Positions 15,450 through 23,707 of a DNA stretch of 41,269 nt are shown here, in pieces (position 1 is the stretch's first letter; the number at the start of each line of letters is the position of its first letter). Source of the stretch: an uncultured Lachnobacterium sp. (GTDB taxonomy: Bacteria > Bacillota > Clostridia > Lachnospirales > Lachnospiraceae); assembly GCA_937889225.1 (NCBI GenBank), contig CALAST010000013.1:1-41269 (forward strand), written 5' to 3'. The notes under the pieces are model-generated. The model worked only from the letters and a program-made list of their open reading frames with translations. It had not been told where the DNA came from and searched no databases. The position numbers were made by a program, and so were the translations under genes.

Positions 15450-16634
15450 ATGAAAAAATTAATATACTTGGATAATGCTGCAACAACACAAGTACATCCG
15501 GAAGTTTTAGATGCGATGTTGCCATTTTTTACGGAGGACTATGGAAATCCATCTGCATTCTACAGCTTTTCACAGAAAGCAAAAAAAGCAGTAGATGAAG
15601 CAAGAGAAAATATAGCCAACCTGATTGGTGCAAAGCCGGAAGAAATTTATTTTACAGGTGGCGGAAGTGAATCCGATAACTGGGCGATTAAAGCCACAGC
15701 GGAAGCATATCAGAACAAAGGAAAACATATCATTACCAGCAAAATTGAGCATCATGCGGTACTTCACACCTGTCAATGGTTAGAAAAAAAGGGCTTTGAA
15801 GTAACATATTTAAATGTAGATGAAGACGGTGTTGTAAAATTAGAAGAATTAAAGGCGGCAATTCGCCCCGATACTATTTTAATTACAATTATGGCGGCAA
15901 ACAATGAAATCGGTACGATTCAGCCATTAAAAGAAATTGGAGAAATTGCAAAAGAGCATGGTGTATTATTCCACACAGATGCGGTACAGGCATTTGCACA
16001 TATTCCAATCAATGTCGATGAAATGCACATTGATATGTTAAGTGCCAGCGGTCACAAGATTCATGGACCAAAAGGCATTGGTGCAATGTACATTCGAAAA
16101 GGTGTAAAAATTTTATCTTATATTCATGGAGGAGCACAGGAACGCCGCCGTCGTGCAGGTACACACAATGTACCGGGAATCGTTGGTATGGGAAAAGCTG
16201 TAGAATTGGCATCCGAAAATATGGAAATCGAAAGCAAAAAAATCGCAGAATTACGCGATTATCTGATTGCACAAGTATTAGAAAAAGTTCCATATGCCCG
16301 TCTCAATGGACATAAGACAAATCGTCTTCCAAATAATGCAAATTTCTGTTTCCGTTTTATCGAAGGAGAAGGTATGTTGATTTTATTAGACCAAGCAGGG
16401 ATTTGTGGAAGCAGCGGCTCTGCATGCACATCCGGTTCACTAGACCCGTCTCATGTGCTTTTAGCAATTGGACTTCCGCATGAAATTGCACATGGTTCGC
16501 TTCGACTTAGTCTTTCTGAAAAGACAACAAAAGAAGAAATTGATTATACGGTGGACAAACTTGCCGCAATTATTGAAAGACTTCGCAGCATGTCTCCATT
16601 ATATGAAGATTTTGTGCGTAAGCAAGCAAAATAA
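15450..16634 (+). CDS. iscS: Cysteine desulfurase, NifS/IscS type
   Basis: A 394-residue PLP enzyme that releases sulfur from L-cysteine as an enzyme persulfide. YLDNAATTQVHPEVLDAM opens the fold; EHHAVLHTC, NNEIGTIQP, HTDAVQAF line the cofactor site; SGHKIHGPKG carries the PLP lysine K203; GSSGSACTSG carries the active-site C326 in a long flexible loop. RRAGTHNVPGIVGM is typical of the class I group. A GGAGGG site precedes the ATG. It supplies IscU and probably MnmA, both encoded directly downstream. Confidence 0.95.
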   Translation: MKKLIYLDNAATTQVHPEVLDAMLPFFTEDYGNPSAFYSFSQKAKKAVDEARENIANLIGAKPEEIYFTGGGSESDNWAIKATAEAYQNKGKHIITSKIEHHAVLHTCQWLEKKGFEVTYLNVDEDGVVKLEELKAAIRPDTILITIMAANNEIGTIQPLKEIGEIAKEHGVLFHTDAVQAFAHIPINVDEMHIDMLSASGHKIHGPKGIGAMYIRKGVKILSYIHGGAQERRRRAGTHNVPGIVGMGKAVELASENMEIESKKIAELRDYLIAQVLEKVPYARLNGHKTNRLPNNANFCFRFIEGEGMLILLDQAGICGSSGSACTSGSLDPSHVLLAIGLPHEIAHGSLRLSLSEKTTKEEIDYTVDKLAAIIERLRSMSPLYEDFVRKQAK

Positions 16635-16762
16635 GTATGAGTGAGTAAATTTAAGCTATAATACCGAGGGTAAAGTATAGAGTACTAATGGGACTTTTTG
16701 AATTAGGAAGAATAAAAGTCTTTTGATAAAAAACTAAAATTATGAGGAAAGGAAAGAAAGAG

Positions 16763-17206
16763 ATGTATAGTGAAAAAGTAATGGACCATTTTAATAACCC
16801 AAGAAATGTGGGAGAAATTGAAAATGCAAGCGGTGTAGGAACAGTAGGAAACGCAAAATGTGGTGATATTATGCGTATTTATTTGGATATTGATGAAAAT
16901 CAGATTATCCGCGACGCAAAGTTCAAAACATTTGGTTGTGGAGCAGCAGTTGCAACAAGCAGCATGGCAACAGAACTTGTAGTAGGAAAAACCGTAGAGG
17001 AAGCCTTAAAAGTCACAAATAAAGCAGTAATGGAAGCTTTAGACGGACTTCCGCCTGTAAAAGTACATTGCTCTTTGCTTGCAGAAGAAGCCATTCATGC
17101 AGCGTTATGGGATTATGCTGAAAAAAATGGTATTGTAATCGAAGGTTTAGAAAAACCGGTTTCTGATATTAGCGAGCATGAAGAAGCAGAAGAAGAGGAT
17201 TATTAA
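16763..17206 (+). CDS. iscU: Fe-S cluster scaffold protein
   Basis: A 147-residue NifU N-terminal/IscU-type scaffold. The start MYSEKVMDHFNNPRNVGE is chosen because GGAAAGAAAGAG lies just before it; the ATG 21 bp upstream has no site. The three cluster Cys are in GNAKCGD, TFGCGAAVA and KVHCSLLAEEA. The C-terminus ends in an acidic tail (EHEEAEEEDY). In clostridia this scaffold works with the adjacent desulfurase without HscAB or ferredoxin genes, and none are seen here. Confidence 0.93.
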   Translation: MYSEKVMDHFNNPRNVGEIENASGVGTVGNAKCGDIMRIYLDIDENQIIRDAKFKTFGCGAAVATSSMATELVVGKTVEEALKVTNKAVMEALDGLPPVKVHCSLLAEEAIHAALWDYAEKNGIVIEGLEKPVSDISEHEEAEEEDY

Positions 17207-17221
17207 ACCGCAAATGCGGTT
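17206..17221 (+). other. Short perfect hairpin after iscU
   Basis: AACCGC and GCGGTT flank a 4-base loop at the iscU stop. There is no T-run, so it may stabilise or process the mRNA rather than end it before mnmA. Confidence 0.4.
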
Positions 17222-17301
17222 ATTCGGTTAGAAGCATAGTAAAGCGGATTGCAAATATCCGATTGACATAAAATACAACGAATGGAAAGATTGGAATATA
17301 T

Positions 17302-18381
17302 ATGAAAAAGAAAGTAGTAGTCGGCTTGTCAGGAGGTGTAGATTCTTCCGTTGCAGCATATTTATTAAAAGAGCAAGGATATGATGTCATCGGTGTTACC
17401 ATGCAAATCTGGCAAGAGCAGGACGTTTTTACGCAGGAAGAAGAAGGGGGCTGTTGTGGTTTATCTGCGGTTGACGATGCCCGCCGTGTTGCAGGCATTT
17501 TGGATATTCCATACTATGTTATGAACTTCCGTAATGATTTTCAAAAATCCGTAATCGACTATTTTGTCGCAGAATATGAACGAGGTGCTACCCCAAATCC
17601 ATGCAATGCCTGCAATCGCTATGTAAAATGGGAAGCACTGCTCAAACGAGCCATCGAAATTGGAGCAGACTATATTGCAACAGGGCATTATGCAAGAATC
17701 AAACAATTGGAAAATGGTCGTTATACTATTCAAAATTCCGTAACAGCACAAAAAGACCAAACGTATGCATTATATAATTTAACACAGGAACAATTGTCCA
17801 AAACATTAATGCCGGTTGGAAGCTACACAAAAGACGAAATTCGTGCCATTGCCGAAAAGATTCAGCTTCCGGTAGCAGGAAAACAGGATAGTCAGGATAT
17901 CTGTTTTATTCCGGATAATGATTACGCAGGATTTATAAAAAAAGAAACAGGAAAAACATTTCAGCCCGGAAATTTTGTAGATGAAGACGGAACGGTGTTA
18001 GGTACACATAAAGGCATTATTCATTATACGGTAGGTCAGCGAAAAGGCTTAGGACTTACTGCACCGACACCGCTTTTTGTAAAAGAACTTCGTCCTGAAA
18101 CAAACGAAGTAGTTATTTGTCAATCCGAAAACCTTTTTGAAAAAGAATGTTATGTAAAAGACATGAATTATATGGCAATCGCAGGTTTAGACGGAGAAAC
18201 AAACGCTATTGGAAAAGTACGTTATTCGCACAAAGGAGCAGAATGTACGCTGATTCCATTAGAAGATGGCAGAGTAAAATGCGTATTCAAAGAACCACAG
18301 CGAGCCATGACACCGGGGCAGGCAGCTGTATTTTATCAAGATGATTATGTGCTTTGTGGCGGAACGATAGATAGGAAATAA
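17302..18381 (+). CDS. mnmA: tRNA 2-thiouridylase
   Basis: A 359-residue ATP-pyrophosphatase that thiolates U34 of tRNAs for Lys, Glu and Gln. The PP-loop is VVGLSGGVDSSVAAYLL; TPNPCNACNRYVKW holds the catalytic Cys of the first site; ATGHYARI and GKQDSQDICFIPD hold the persulfide-accepting second Cys. The C-terminal beta-barrel begins near GTHKGIIHYTVGQRKGLG. The length is normal. It follows the desulfurase and scaffold genes, consistent with sulfur delivery from IscS to MnmA. Confidence 0.95.
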   Translation: MKKKVVVGLSGGVDSSVAAYLLKEQGYDVIGVTMQIWQEQDVFTQEEEGGCCGLSAVDDARRVAGILDIPYYVMNFRNDFQKSVIDYFVAEYERGATPNPCNACNRYVKWEALLKRAIEIGADYIATGHYARIKQLENGRYTIQNSVTAQKDQTYALYNLTQEQLSKTLMPVGSYTKDEIRAIAEKIQLPVAGKQDSQDICFIPDNDYAGFIKKETGKTFQPGNFVDEDGTVLGTHKGIIHYTVGQRKGLGLTAPTPLFVKELRPETNEVVICQSENLFEKECYVKDMNYMAIAGLDGETNAIGKVRYSHKGAECTLIPLEDGRVKCVFKEPQRAMTPGQAAVFYQDDYVLCGGTIDRK

Positions 18382-18396
18382 TGATATAGAAAAGTA

Positions 18397-18432
18397 AATA
18401 GGGTTAGTTTTAAGATATTTATAACCCTATAT
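18397..18432 (+). promoter_or_regulatory. Inverted repeat ahead of cysK
   Basis: ATAGGGTTA pairs with TAACCCTAT across about 15 bases, 30 bp before the cysK ribosome-binding site. It lacks a terminator tail, so an operator or an mRNA hairpin is more likely. The role is not known. Confidence 0.35.
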
Positions 18433-18462
18433 ATACTTTGTAATGTAAGGGGGAATGTAACC

Positions 18463-19404
18463 ATGAAAAAAGCAGTAAATATATACCATGGAATCGCAGA
18501 ATTGGTAGGAAATACACCATTAGTAGAACTCGTAAACATTGAGCAGAAACTGGATTTAAAAGCAAAACTTCTTGCAAAAATGGAAAATTTAAATCCGGCA
18601 GGCTCTGCAAAAGACCGTGTGGCAAAAGAAATGATTGAGCAAGCGGAAGCCGACGGGCGTTTAAAACCGGGCGGAACTATCATTGAACCAACATCCGGAA
18701 ATACAGGAATTGGTCTTGCTTCCATGGCAACAATAAAAGGCTATAAAGCCATTATTGTATTGCCGGATACCATGAGTGTGGAGCGAATCAACATTATGAA
18801 AGCATATGGTGCAGAAGTCGTATTATCCGATGGGAAACTTGGCATGAAAGGTGCGATTGCAAAAGCCAAAGAACTGCAAAAACAAATTCCGGGAAGTTTT
18901 ATTCCTGACCAATTTGAAAATCCCGCAAATGCAGATGCCCACAGAAAAACAACCGGACCGGAAATTTGGGAAGATACAGACGGAACTGTGGATATTTTTG
19001 TTGCCGGTATTGGAACAGGTGGAACAATAACAGGTGTTGGAGAATATTTAAAAGCAAAAAAACCAGATATAAAAGTAATCGGAGTAGAGCCGGCATCTTC
19101 TCCATATCTTACAAAAGGCAAAGCCGGAGCACATGGAATCCAAGGAATTGGAGCAGGATTTGTACCGGGTATCTTAAACACTAAAATTTACGATGAAGTG
19201 ATGGCAATAGAAGATGAAAGTGCCATTGAATATGGCAAACTTATGGCAAAAACAGAAGGTGTCCTTGTAGGTATTTCCGCAGGAGCTGCCCTTTATGCCG
19301 CAATCGAAATCGCAAAAAGACCGGAAAACGAAGGAAAAACTATCGTTGTCCTTATGCCGGATAATGGAGACCGTTATTACTCCACGAAATTGTTCCAACA
19401 CTAG
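18463..19404 (+). CDS. cysK: O-acetylserine sulfhydrylase (cysteine synthase A)
   Basis: A 313-residue fold-type II PLP enzyme that makes cysteine from O-acetylserine and sulfide. The PLP lysine is K50 in NPAGSAKDR; TSGNTGIGLASMA is the substrate-binding loop; GIGTGGTITGVGEYL is the phosphate-binding loop; GISAGAALYAA closes the site. AAGGGGGAATG precedes the ATG. It ends the sulfur block begun by iscR: it makes the cysteine that IscS consumes. It converges with the LysR gene with only 16 bp between stops and no visible terminator. Confidence 0.95.
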   Translation: MKKAVNIYHGIAELVGNTPLVELVNIEQKLDLKAKLLAKMENLNPAGSAKDRVAKEMIEQAEADGRLKPGGTIIEPTSGNTGIGLASMATIKGYKAIIVLPDTMSVERINIMKAYGAEVVLSDGKLGMKGAIAKAKELQKQIPGSFIPDQFENPANADAHRKTTGPEIWEDTDGTVDIFVAGIGTGGTITGVGEYLKAKKPDIKVIGVEPASSPYLTKGKAGAHGIQGIGAGFVPGILNTKIYDEVMAIEDESAIEYGKLMAKTEGVLVGISAGAALYAAIEIAKRPENEGKTIVVLMPDNGDRYYSTKLFQH

Positions 19405-19420
19405 AAAGCAATAGATTAGA

Positions 19421-20305
19421 TTATGTATGCAACTGCTGTATTCGTTTCAAATAATGTACCAGATATTCATAAAAATCTTTTGCACTATCCGATATGGCAG
19501 CAGAATTATGAAGCTCTACGATAATTTCTCTTTGGCAAATAGGATTCGAAATCGGCAGTAATACAACCTCAGAAGACGCAGACAGCTTTCCCCATGAAAA
19601 TTTTGGCCAAAATGCAATGCCAAGATTTGCCTTAATAATATTTTTTACTGTTTCAGGAGAGTCTGATTCAAAAATAATATTTGGCTGAAAACCGGCATAG
19701 GCACAAAAGACATCGCAAATAGAGCGAAAAAATCTTGAATTTGCCAACTCCACAAAGTTTTCATGGGAGAGGTCTTGCAAATTCACCGATTCCAAAGCAG
19801 CATAATCTGAAGTTTGAGGAACAGCAAGCAGTATTTGTTCTTCTATAATACAACGTGCATAATAGTTTGTATTATGTGCATAATGGATACTGTTTGTAGA
19901 TATGGAAATATCACATCTGTCTTTTTCTTCCTGCTGCACAAATTGAAAAATAACATCCTTATTCTGTTTCTTATACTCAATTACCGCATCTGTCACAACG
20001 GTAGAAGCAGCTAAAACATTAAGACGAATCGTGTGATTCACTCGCTTTTTTAAACGTTCCAGTTCTTCCGGAATTGTAGAAAGCGGTGCATATACATGTT
20101 CCAATTTATTTTTCAAATACAATCCATAATCCGTTAATTCAATATTACGTCCTTTTTTCTGAAATAGTGGAACACCAAATTCCATCTCTAATTGTTTTAT
20201 GGTTTTTGTAATGGCAGGTTGTGCAATTCGCAGATATTCAGCAGCTTTTGTAATATGTTCATATTTTGCCACAATATAGAAATAATATAATTTGTTATAA
20301 TCCAT
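19421..20305 (-). CDS. LysR-type transcriptional regulator
   Basis: A 294-residue regulator starting at MDYNKLYYFYIVAKYEHITK, chosen because TTGGAGAAACG precedes it; an in-frame ATG 21 bp upstream lacks a site. Residues 1-60 hold the winged helix (AAEYLRIAQPAITKTIKQLE, FGVPLFQKKGRNIELT). Residues about 90-290 form the periplasmic-binding-like effector domain. It is divergent from a PQ-loop-like and an SGNH-like gene across a 230-bp AT-rich region with several ATAGATA/TATCTTAT words, the standard layout for LysR control of the divergent operon. The effector is unknown. Confidence 0.9.
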   Translation of the reverse strand: MDYNKLYYFYIVAKYEHITKAAEYLRIAQPAITKTIKQLEMEFGVPLFQKKGRNIELTDYGLYLKNKLEHVYAPLSTIPEELERLKKRVNHTIRLNVLAASTVVTDAVIEYKKQNKDVIFQFVQQEEKDRCDISISTNSIHYAHNTNYYARCIIEEQILLAVPQTSDYAALESVNLQDLSHENFVELANSRFFRSICDVFCAYAGFQPNIIFESDSPETVKNIIKANLGIAFWPKFSWGKLSASSEVVLLPISNPICQREIIVELHNSAAISDSAKDFYEYLVHYLKRIQQLHT

Positions 20306-20536
20306 AAACGTTTCTCCAATTTGCAAGTCCTTTTTAAAAAAATCTCCATCAGATAGAAAAAGCAGTGCTTTTTTTATAGATATTTTGAATAAGTTTATAA
20401 GAAATTTTTAAAAATTTATAGATAGTTTTACGATTCATATCTTATAGATATAGGTTTTATAAAAATTATATATTTTACGTTATGAGATGTCAAGCGTATG
20501 ATATAGAAAATCGACAAGAACAAGGAGGTACACAAA

Positions 20537-20815
20537 ATGGTTACAATTTGTGAAAGTATTATGTTAATTTGTTTCGGGCTCTCTTGGCCAATATCAGTTT
20601 ACAAAAGTCTGAAAACACAGTCTACACAAGGAAAAAGTGTTATTTTCTTAAGTGCAATTTTGCTTGGTTATGTGGCAGGCATTATGGGTAAGGTTATCGG
20701 TGGAAATATCAATTATGTTTTAGCAATTTATATATTTAATTTTTGTATTGTAAGTGTTGATTTCTGTTTATATTTTCGTAATAAGAAAAGAGAACTGCAT
20801 CTTGCAAATGCATAG
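20537..20815 (+). CDS. Small PQ-loop/SemiSWEET-like membrane protein
   Basis: A 92-residue protein with three hydrophobic segments. The first contains GLSWPISVYKSLKTQSTQGKS, matching the 'W/P..P....K..KTKS..G.S' signature of PQ-loop and SemiSWEET transporters; the other two are AILLGYVAGIMGKVIGG and LAIYIFNFCIVSVDFCLYF. Such half-transporters dimerise to move sugars or other small solutes. An AAGGAGG site precedes the ATG. It is co-transcribed with the next gene and divergent from the LysR gene. The substrate is not predictable. Confidence 0.7.
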   Translation: MVTICESIMLICFGLSWPISVYKSLKTQSTQGKSVIFLSAILLGYVAGIMGKVIGGNINYVLAIYIFNFCIVSVDFCLYFRNKKRELHLANA

Positions 20816-20842
20816 TGCGAATACAAAAAAGGAGTGACAATT

Positions 20843-21388
20843 ATGAATGTTACAGAAAGAATTAGTATGTATAAGTATTACAATAGTATTGCATTAAGAG
20901 GAGAGATTGTAGTATACGGCTCAACTTATATGGCAAATTTCCCATTTTATGAATTATCACAGAAATATTTGCTTAGCAATGCCATTTATAATCGAAGTGT
21001 AGAGGGGCTGGATTTAAAAACAGCAGAAGAAGGCGTACAGACTTGTGTTATTGATGCAGCACCGGATAAAGTATTTCTGGCTTTGGGAGAACAGGATATA
21101 GAAAATCCATGTGCAATAGAAATATATGAAAGAATCCTTACGAAGATACAAAATAAATGTCCAAACTGTAAAATATATATGTTCTCAATTCCGGGGGAAA
21201 CAAAGAAAATAGAGTTATTTAATAAGAATCTTCAGGAATTAGCTGCAAAAAAACAGGTTAACTATGTAGAGATACAATATAGATGGTCAGACAAGACAAA
21301 TCCTTTAGCAGGTGTGTTTAAACAAATGTTGCCATTTTTCCGCAACAGAAAGATTACAATGATGGAGGCATTCGCGGTGGAAGGATAG
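20843..21388 (+). CDS. Degenerate SGNH/GDSL-like hydrolase
   Basis: About 181 residues from the ATG at 20843, which has AAGGAG 9 bp upstream; the GTG at 20834 is too close to that site. The fold pattern is SGNH: EIVVYGSTYMANF (block I; a GST in place of GDS), NRSVEG (block II, Asn), VFLALGEQDIEN (block III; GEQD in place of GxND), then a Cys-rich PNCKIYMFSIPGE strand. The block V Asp-His pair is not clear. It may be a diverged esterase or a binding protein. No signal peptide is present, so it is cytosolic. It forms a two-gene unit with the PQ-loop protein. Confidence 0.55.
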   Translation: MNVTERISMYKYYNSIALRGEIVVYGSTYMANFPFYELSQKYLLSNAIYNRSVEGLDLKTAEEGVQTCVIDAAPDKVFLALGEQDIENPCAIEIYERILTKIQNKCPNCKIYMFSIPGETKKIELFNKNLQELAAKKQVNYVEIQYRWSDKTNPLAGVFKQMLPFFRNRKITMMEAFAVEG

Positions 21389-21425
21389 GATGTTCCAGTT
21401 TGCAGGCAACTGATAACAATTAAGA

Positions 21426-21455
21426 ATCCATACTAAATTTGCATGGCAAATGGAT
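21426..21455. repeat. Hairpin homologous to the core of the 8033-8165 element
   Basis: ATCCAT..AAATTTGC..GCAAATGGAT reproduces the central hairpin of the MITE-like element, without its GTTACTGT ends. Confidence 0.4.
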
Positions 21456-21497
21456 GGGACGTCATATACAATATTAGCAATTTTTTGCAAAAAAAAT

Positions 21498-21594
21498 GGG
21501 GCTGTCGCATTAAGTAAAAATACAACAAGAGATAGATTTTAGCAAAACAAATTTATCTATATATTGTATGAAATTTACTTGTTGCGACAGCTCC
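21498..21594. mobile_element. 97-bp palindromic MITE-like element
   Basis: GGGGCTGTCGCA (21498-21509) and TGCGACAGCTCC (21583-21594) are inverted with one mismatch, and the similarity continues inward (AAGTAAA, TACAA). There is no ORF. The GGGGCTGTCGC end resembles IS1182-type terminal repeats as I recall them. The long palindrome can also act as a transcription stop after the SGNH-like gene. Confidence 0.55.
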
Positions 21595-21685
21595 ACTTTG
21601 TATAAATAATATGAGTTCAATAGTGAGCCTGCTTTATTTGTCAAACGGATATTCGCAATCCGCATTCGATTAAAAAATCTTGCAT

Positions 21686-21872
21686 AAACGGAAATTCTAT
21701 GGTACGATAACTGCGTTTTGGAAGGAAACAGGTGAAAATCCTGTACGAGCCCGTCGCCGTGAGGTACGAAACGAAATTATCCATCCTACCCAATGCCGCA
21801 GATTGGGGAAAAGCCATTGGGAGCAATCCTGAGAAGGCGGATAGATAATGTACCAAGTCGAAATATTTCCTA
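21686..21872 (+). promoter_or_regulatory. Cobalamin (AdoCbl-type) riboswitch
   Basis: The B12-box elements are in order: GGAAACAGGTGAAAATCCTG, ACGAGCCCGTCGCCGTGAGG, AAAGCCATTGGGA, GAGAAGGCGG and ACCAAGTCGAAAT. An outer stem GGAAAT/ATTTCC closes the aptamer. CCCT and AGGG words between it and the ribosome-binding site may form the expression platform. It should shut off the downstream lipoprotein and CbrT-like genes when cobalamin is abundant. Confidence 0.92.
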
Positions 21873-21945
21873 AACGAAGCCCTGATAAAAAGCTGCGAGT
21901 GCCGGTAACAAGGGAACAAAAATATATTTAAAGGAGAACAAGAAT

Positions 21946-22467
21946 ATGATAAAACAATTCAAAAAATCATTGTCTCTTATTCTTTGTACGATGCTGATTG
22001 CGGCTATGGCATTGTTTACAACCGGATGTGGAGGGGACAAAACAGGAAATAACACAGAAGGTCCGGTGAATCATGAGAATTCACAGGCAGAAAGCCAAGT
22101 GGAACAACAAGATTCGCAGACAGAAAGTCAAGCAGATGAGCAAAATTCACAAAAAGAAACGAAAGTGCTTGGCGAAGGAGAACATCAATTTACATTCAAA
22201 GTCACAGACGAAGATGGTAAAGAAACTGTCTTTGAAATCCACACCGACAAGACAAAAGTAGGAGAAGCCTTGCTAGATTTACAATTAATTTCCGGTGATG
22301 AAGGTGCATACGGACTTTATGTAAAAACCGTAAACGGAATTACAGTAGATTATAATGTAGATAAAACATACTGGGCATTTTATGTTGATGGTGAATATGC
22401 CACAACAGGTGTTGACACGACAGATATCACAGAAGGTGCAACCTATTCTTTTAAGGTAGAAAAATAG
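21946..22467 (+). CDS. DUF4430 (transcobalamin-like) lipoprotein
   Basis: A 173-residue lipoprotein: signal peptide MIKQFKKSLSLILCTMLIA.. and lipobox TTGC with Cys28, a Ser/Glu/Gln spacer (about 35-75), then a DUF4430 domain with KVGEALLDLQLISGDEGAYGLYVKTVNG, TYWAFYVDGEYATTGVDTTDI and EGATYSFKVEK. DUF4430 is the fold of the C-terminal domain of intrinsic factor and transcobalamin. A surface cobalamin-capture role fits the riboswitch directly upstream and the ECF S-component directly downstream. Its stop codon overlaps the next start by one base, so translation is coupled. Confidence 0.85.
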   Translation: MIKQFKKSLSLILCTMLIAAMALFTTGCGGDKTGNNTEGPVNHENSQAESQVEQQDSQTESQADEQNSQKETKVLGEGEHQFTFKVTDEDGKETVFEIHTDKTKVGEALLDLQLISGDEGAYGLYVKTVNGITVDYNVDKTYWAFYVDGEYATTGVDTTDITEGATYSFKVEK

Positions 22468-22976
22468 TGAAGCTTACCACAAGAGAAATCGTAATTTTTG
22501 GAATGTTAGGAGCAATGATGTACGTATCAAAAATGATTATGGAAATGATACCAAATGTACATCTGCTAGGTACTTTTGTAATTGCAGTCACCGTTGTATA
22601 TCGAAAAAAAGCCTTATATCCTATATATACCTATGTTTTGCTCAATGGTCTTATGGCAGGATTTTCCGCATGGTGGATTCCCTACCTTTATATATGGACA
22701 ATTCTTTGGGGAGCAACCATGCTCTTACCCAAAAACATGCCAACAAAAATAAAACCAATTGTATATATGGTCTTATGTGCAAGTCATGGTTTTTTGTACG
22801 GAATACTCTATGCTCCTGCACAAGCCTTATTATTTGGAATGGACATCAGAGCAACCGTTGCATGGATTATCACAGGGCTTCCATGGGATATCATACACGG
22901 TATCAGCAACTTTTTCTGCGGAATACTGATTGTTCCAATCATAACTGTTTTAAAAAATTCGGAGAGATACCTTTGA
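22467..22976 (+). CDS. cbrT: ECF transporter S-component for cobalamin, CbrT-like
   Basis: A 169-residue protein with about six membrane segments and short loops. It starts at a GTG overlapping the upstream stop. The N-terminal MKLTTREIVIFGMLGAMMYVSK and the central WWIPYLYIWTILWGATM, ILYAPAQALLFG and GLPWDIIHGISNF are typical of ECF S-components. The cobalamin assignment comes from the riboswitch and the DUF4430 partner, as in known CbrT loci. The energising EcfA/A'/T module is not in this window and must be shared. Confidence 0.8.
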   Translation: MKLTTREIVIFGMLGAMMYVSKMIMEMIPNVHLLGTFVIAVTVVYRKKALYPIYTYVLLNGLMAGFSAWWIPYLYIWTILWGATMLLPKNMPTKIKPIVYMVLCASHGFLYGILYAPAQALLFGMDIRATVAWIITGLPWDIIHGISNFFCGILIVPIITVLKNSERYL

Positions 22977-22995
22977 GGTAGCTCTCCGTTTCTTA
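22960..22995 (+). terminator. Terminator of the cobalamin operon
   Basis: CGGAGAG (22960-22966) pairs with CTCTCCG (22982-22988), enclosing ATACCT/AGGTA pairing. The tail is short. It overlaps the cbrT stop. Confidence 0.75.
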
Positions 22996-23040
22996 ATTTT
23001 TGTTATAAATATTTCTATGACGAGTTCTTTTCTGCTTTTA

Positions 23041-23637
23041 TCAACTATATTTCCGAACCTTCAAATAAATCCCACGCTCATCCGCAATCGCCTGACATTT
23101 TGCAATATCCTCCGCAGGCAACACATCTACGATAGAAAGCTGTGTATGTGGAATCTTTGCATTACATTCTTCTGCAAAATCAAGCATCGCCTCATAAGCA
23201 TTTTCAAACTGTGGTCTTGTCACTTTATTATAAGAGTCAGCATCCGGTGCATTTAAACTAATCGAAATGCTATCCACAACTTCAGCTAATTCCGATACCA
23301 CATTTCTCTTATGGTACAAATTCGCCAATCCATTTGTATTCACACGAATAGGAAGATGATAGTTTTCCTTTACATATTTTGCAATTTCTATCAATTTCTC
23401 CAATTCACAAGTCGGTTCTCCATACCCACAGAAAACAAACTCGTTATAATTTGTAAAATCAAATGCAGCAATAGCCGCTTTAATTTCTTCTACCGTTGGG
23501 TCAACCGTATGCCAAAGGTTTCCGGATTCCCCAATATGGTCTTTTTCAGAACGAATACAAAAGGTACATGCACAATCGCATTTATTTGTAATGTTTGCAT
23601 AAACCTGATTTTTATAAGTGTAAATAATATCTGCCAT
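23041..23637 (-). CDS. Radical SAM protein, TatD-associated type
   Basis: A 198-residue radical SAM protein starting at MADIIYTYKNQVYANITNKC; a GAGGAC site precedes this ATG. The [4Fe-4S] motif is CDCACTFC (CxxxCxxC). FVFCGYGEPT and IRVNTNGLANL are SAM-binding strands; VDSISISLNAPDADSYNKVTRP follows. Its length and motif wording match the short clostridial family named for linkage to tatD. No tatD gene lies beside it here. The reaction is unknown. Confidence 0.75.
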   Translation of the reverse strand: MADIIYTYKNQVYANITNKCDCACTFCIRSEKDHIGESGNLWHTVDPTVEEIKAAIAAFDFTNYNEFVFCGYGEPTCELEKLIEIAKYVKENYHLPIRVNTNGLANLYHKRNVVSELAEVVDSISISLNAPDADSYNKVTRPQFENAYEAMLDFAEECNAKIPHTQLSIVDVLPAEDIAKCQAIADERGIYLKVRKYS

Positions 23638-23707
23638 AAAATAAGTCCTCATTTCTTATAAATTATATTAAAATAGCTTTCATTTTGTAGAAAAACTAGG
23701 GGTTTGT

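Noticed and set aside
19405..19420. Terminator between cysK and the LysR gene
   Set aside because: Only 16 bp separate the stops and no stem with a T-run is present.
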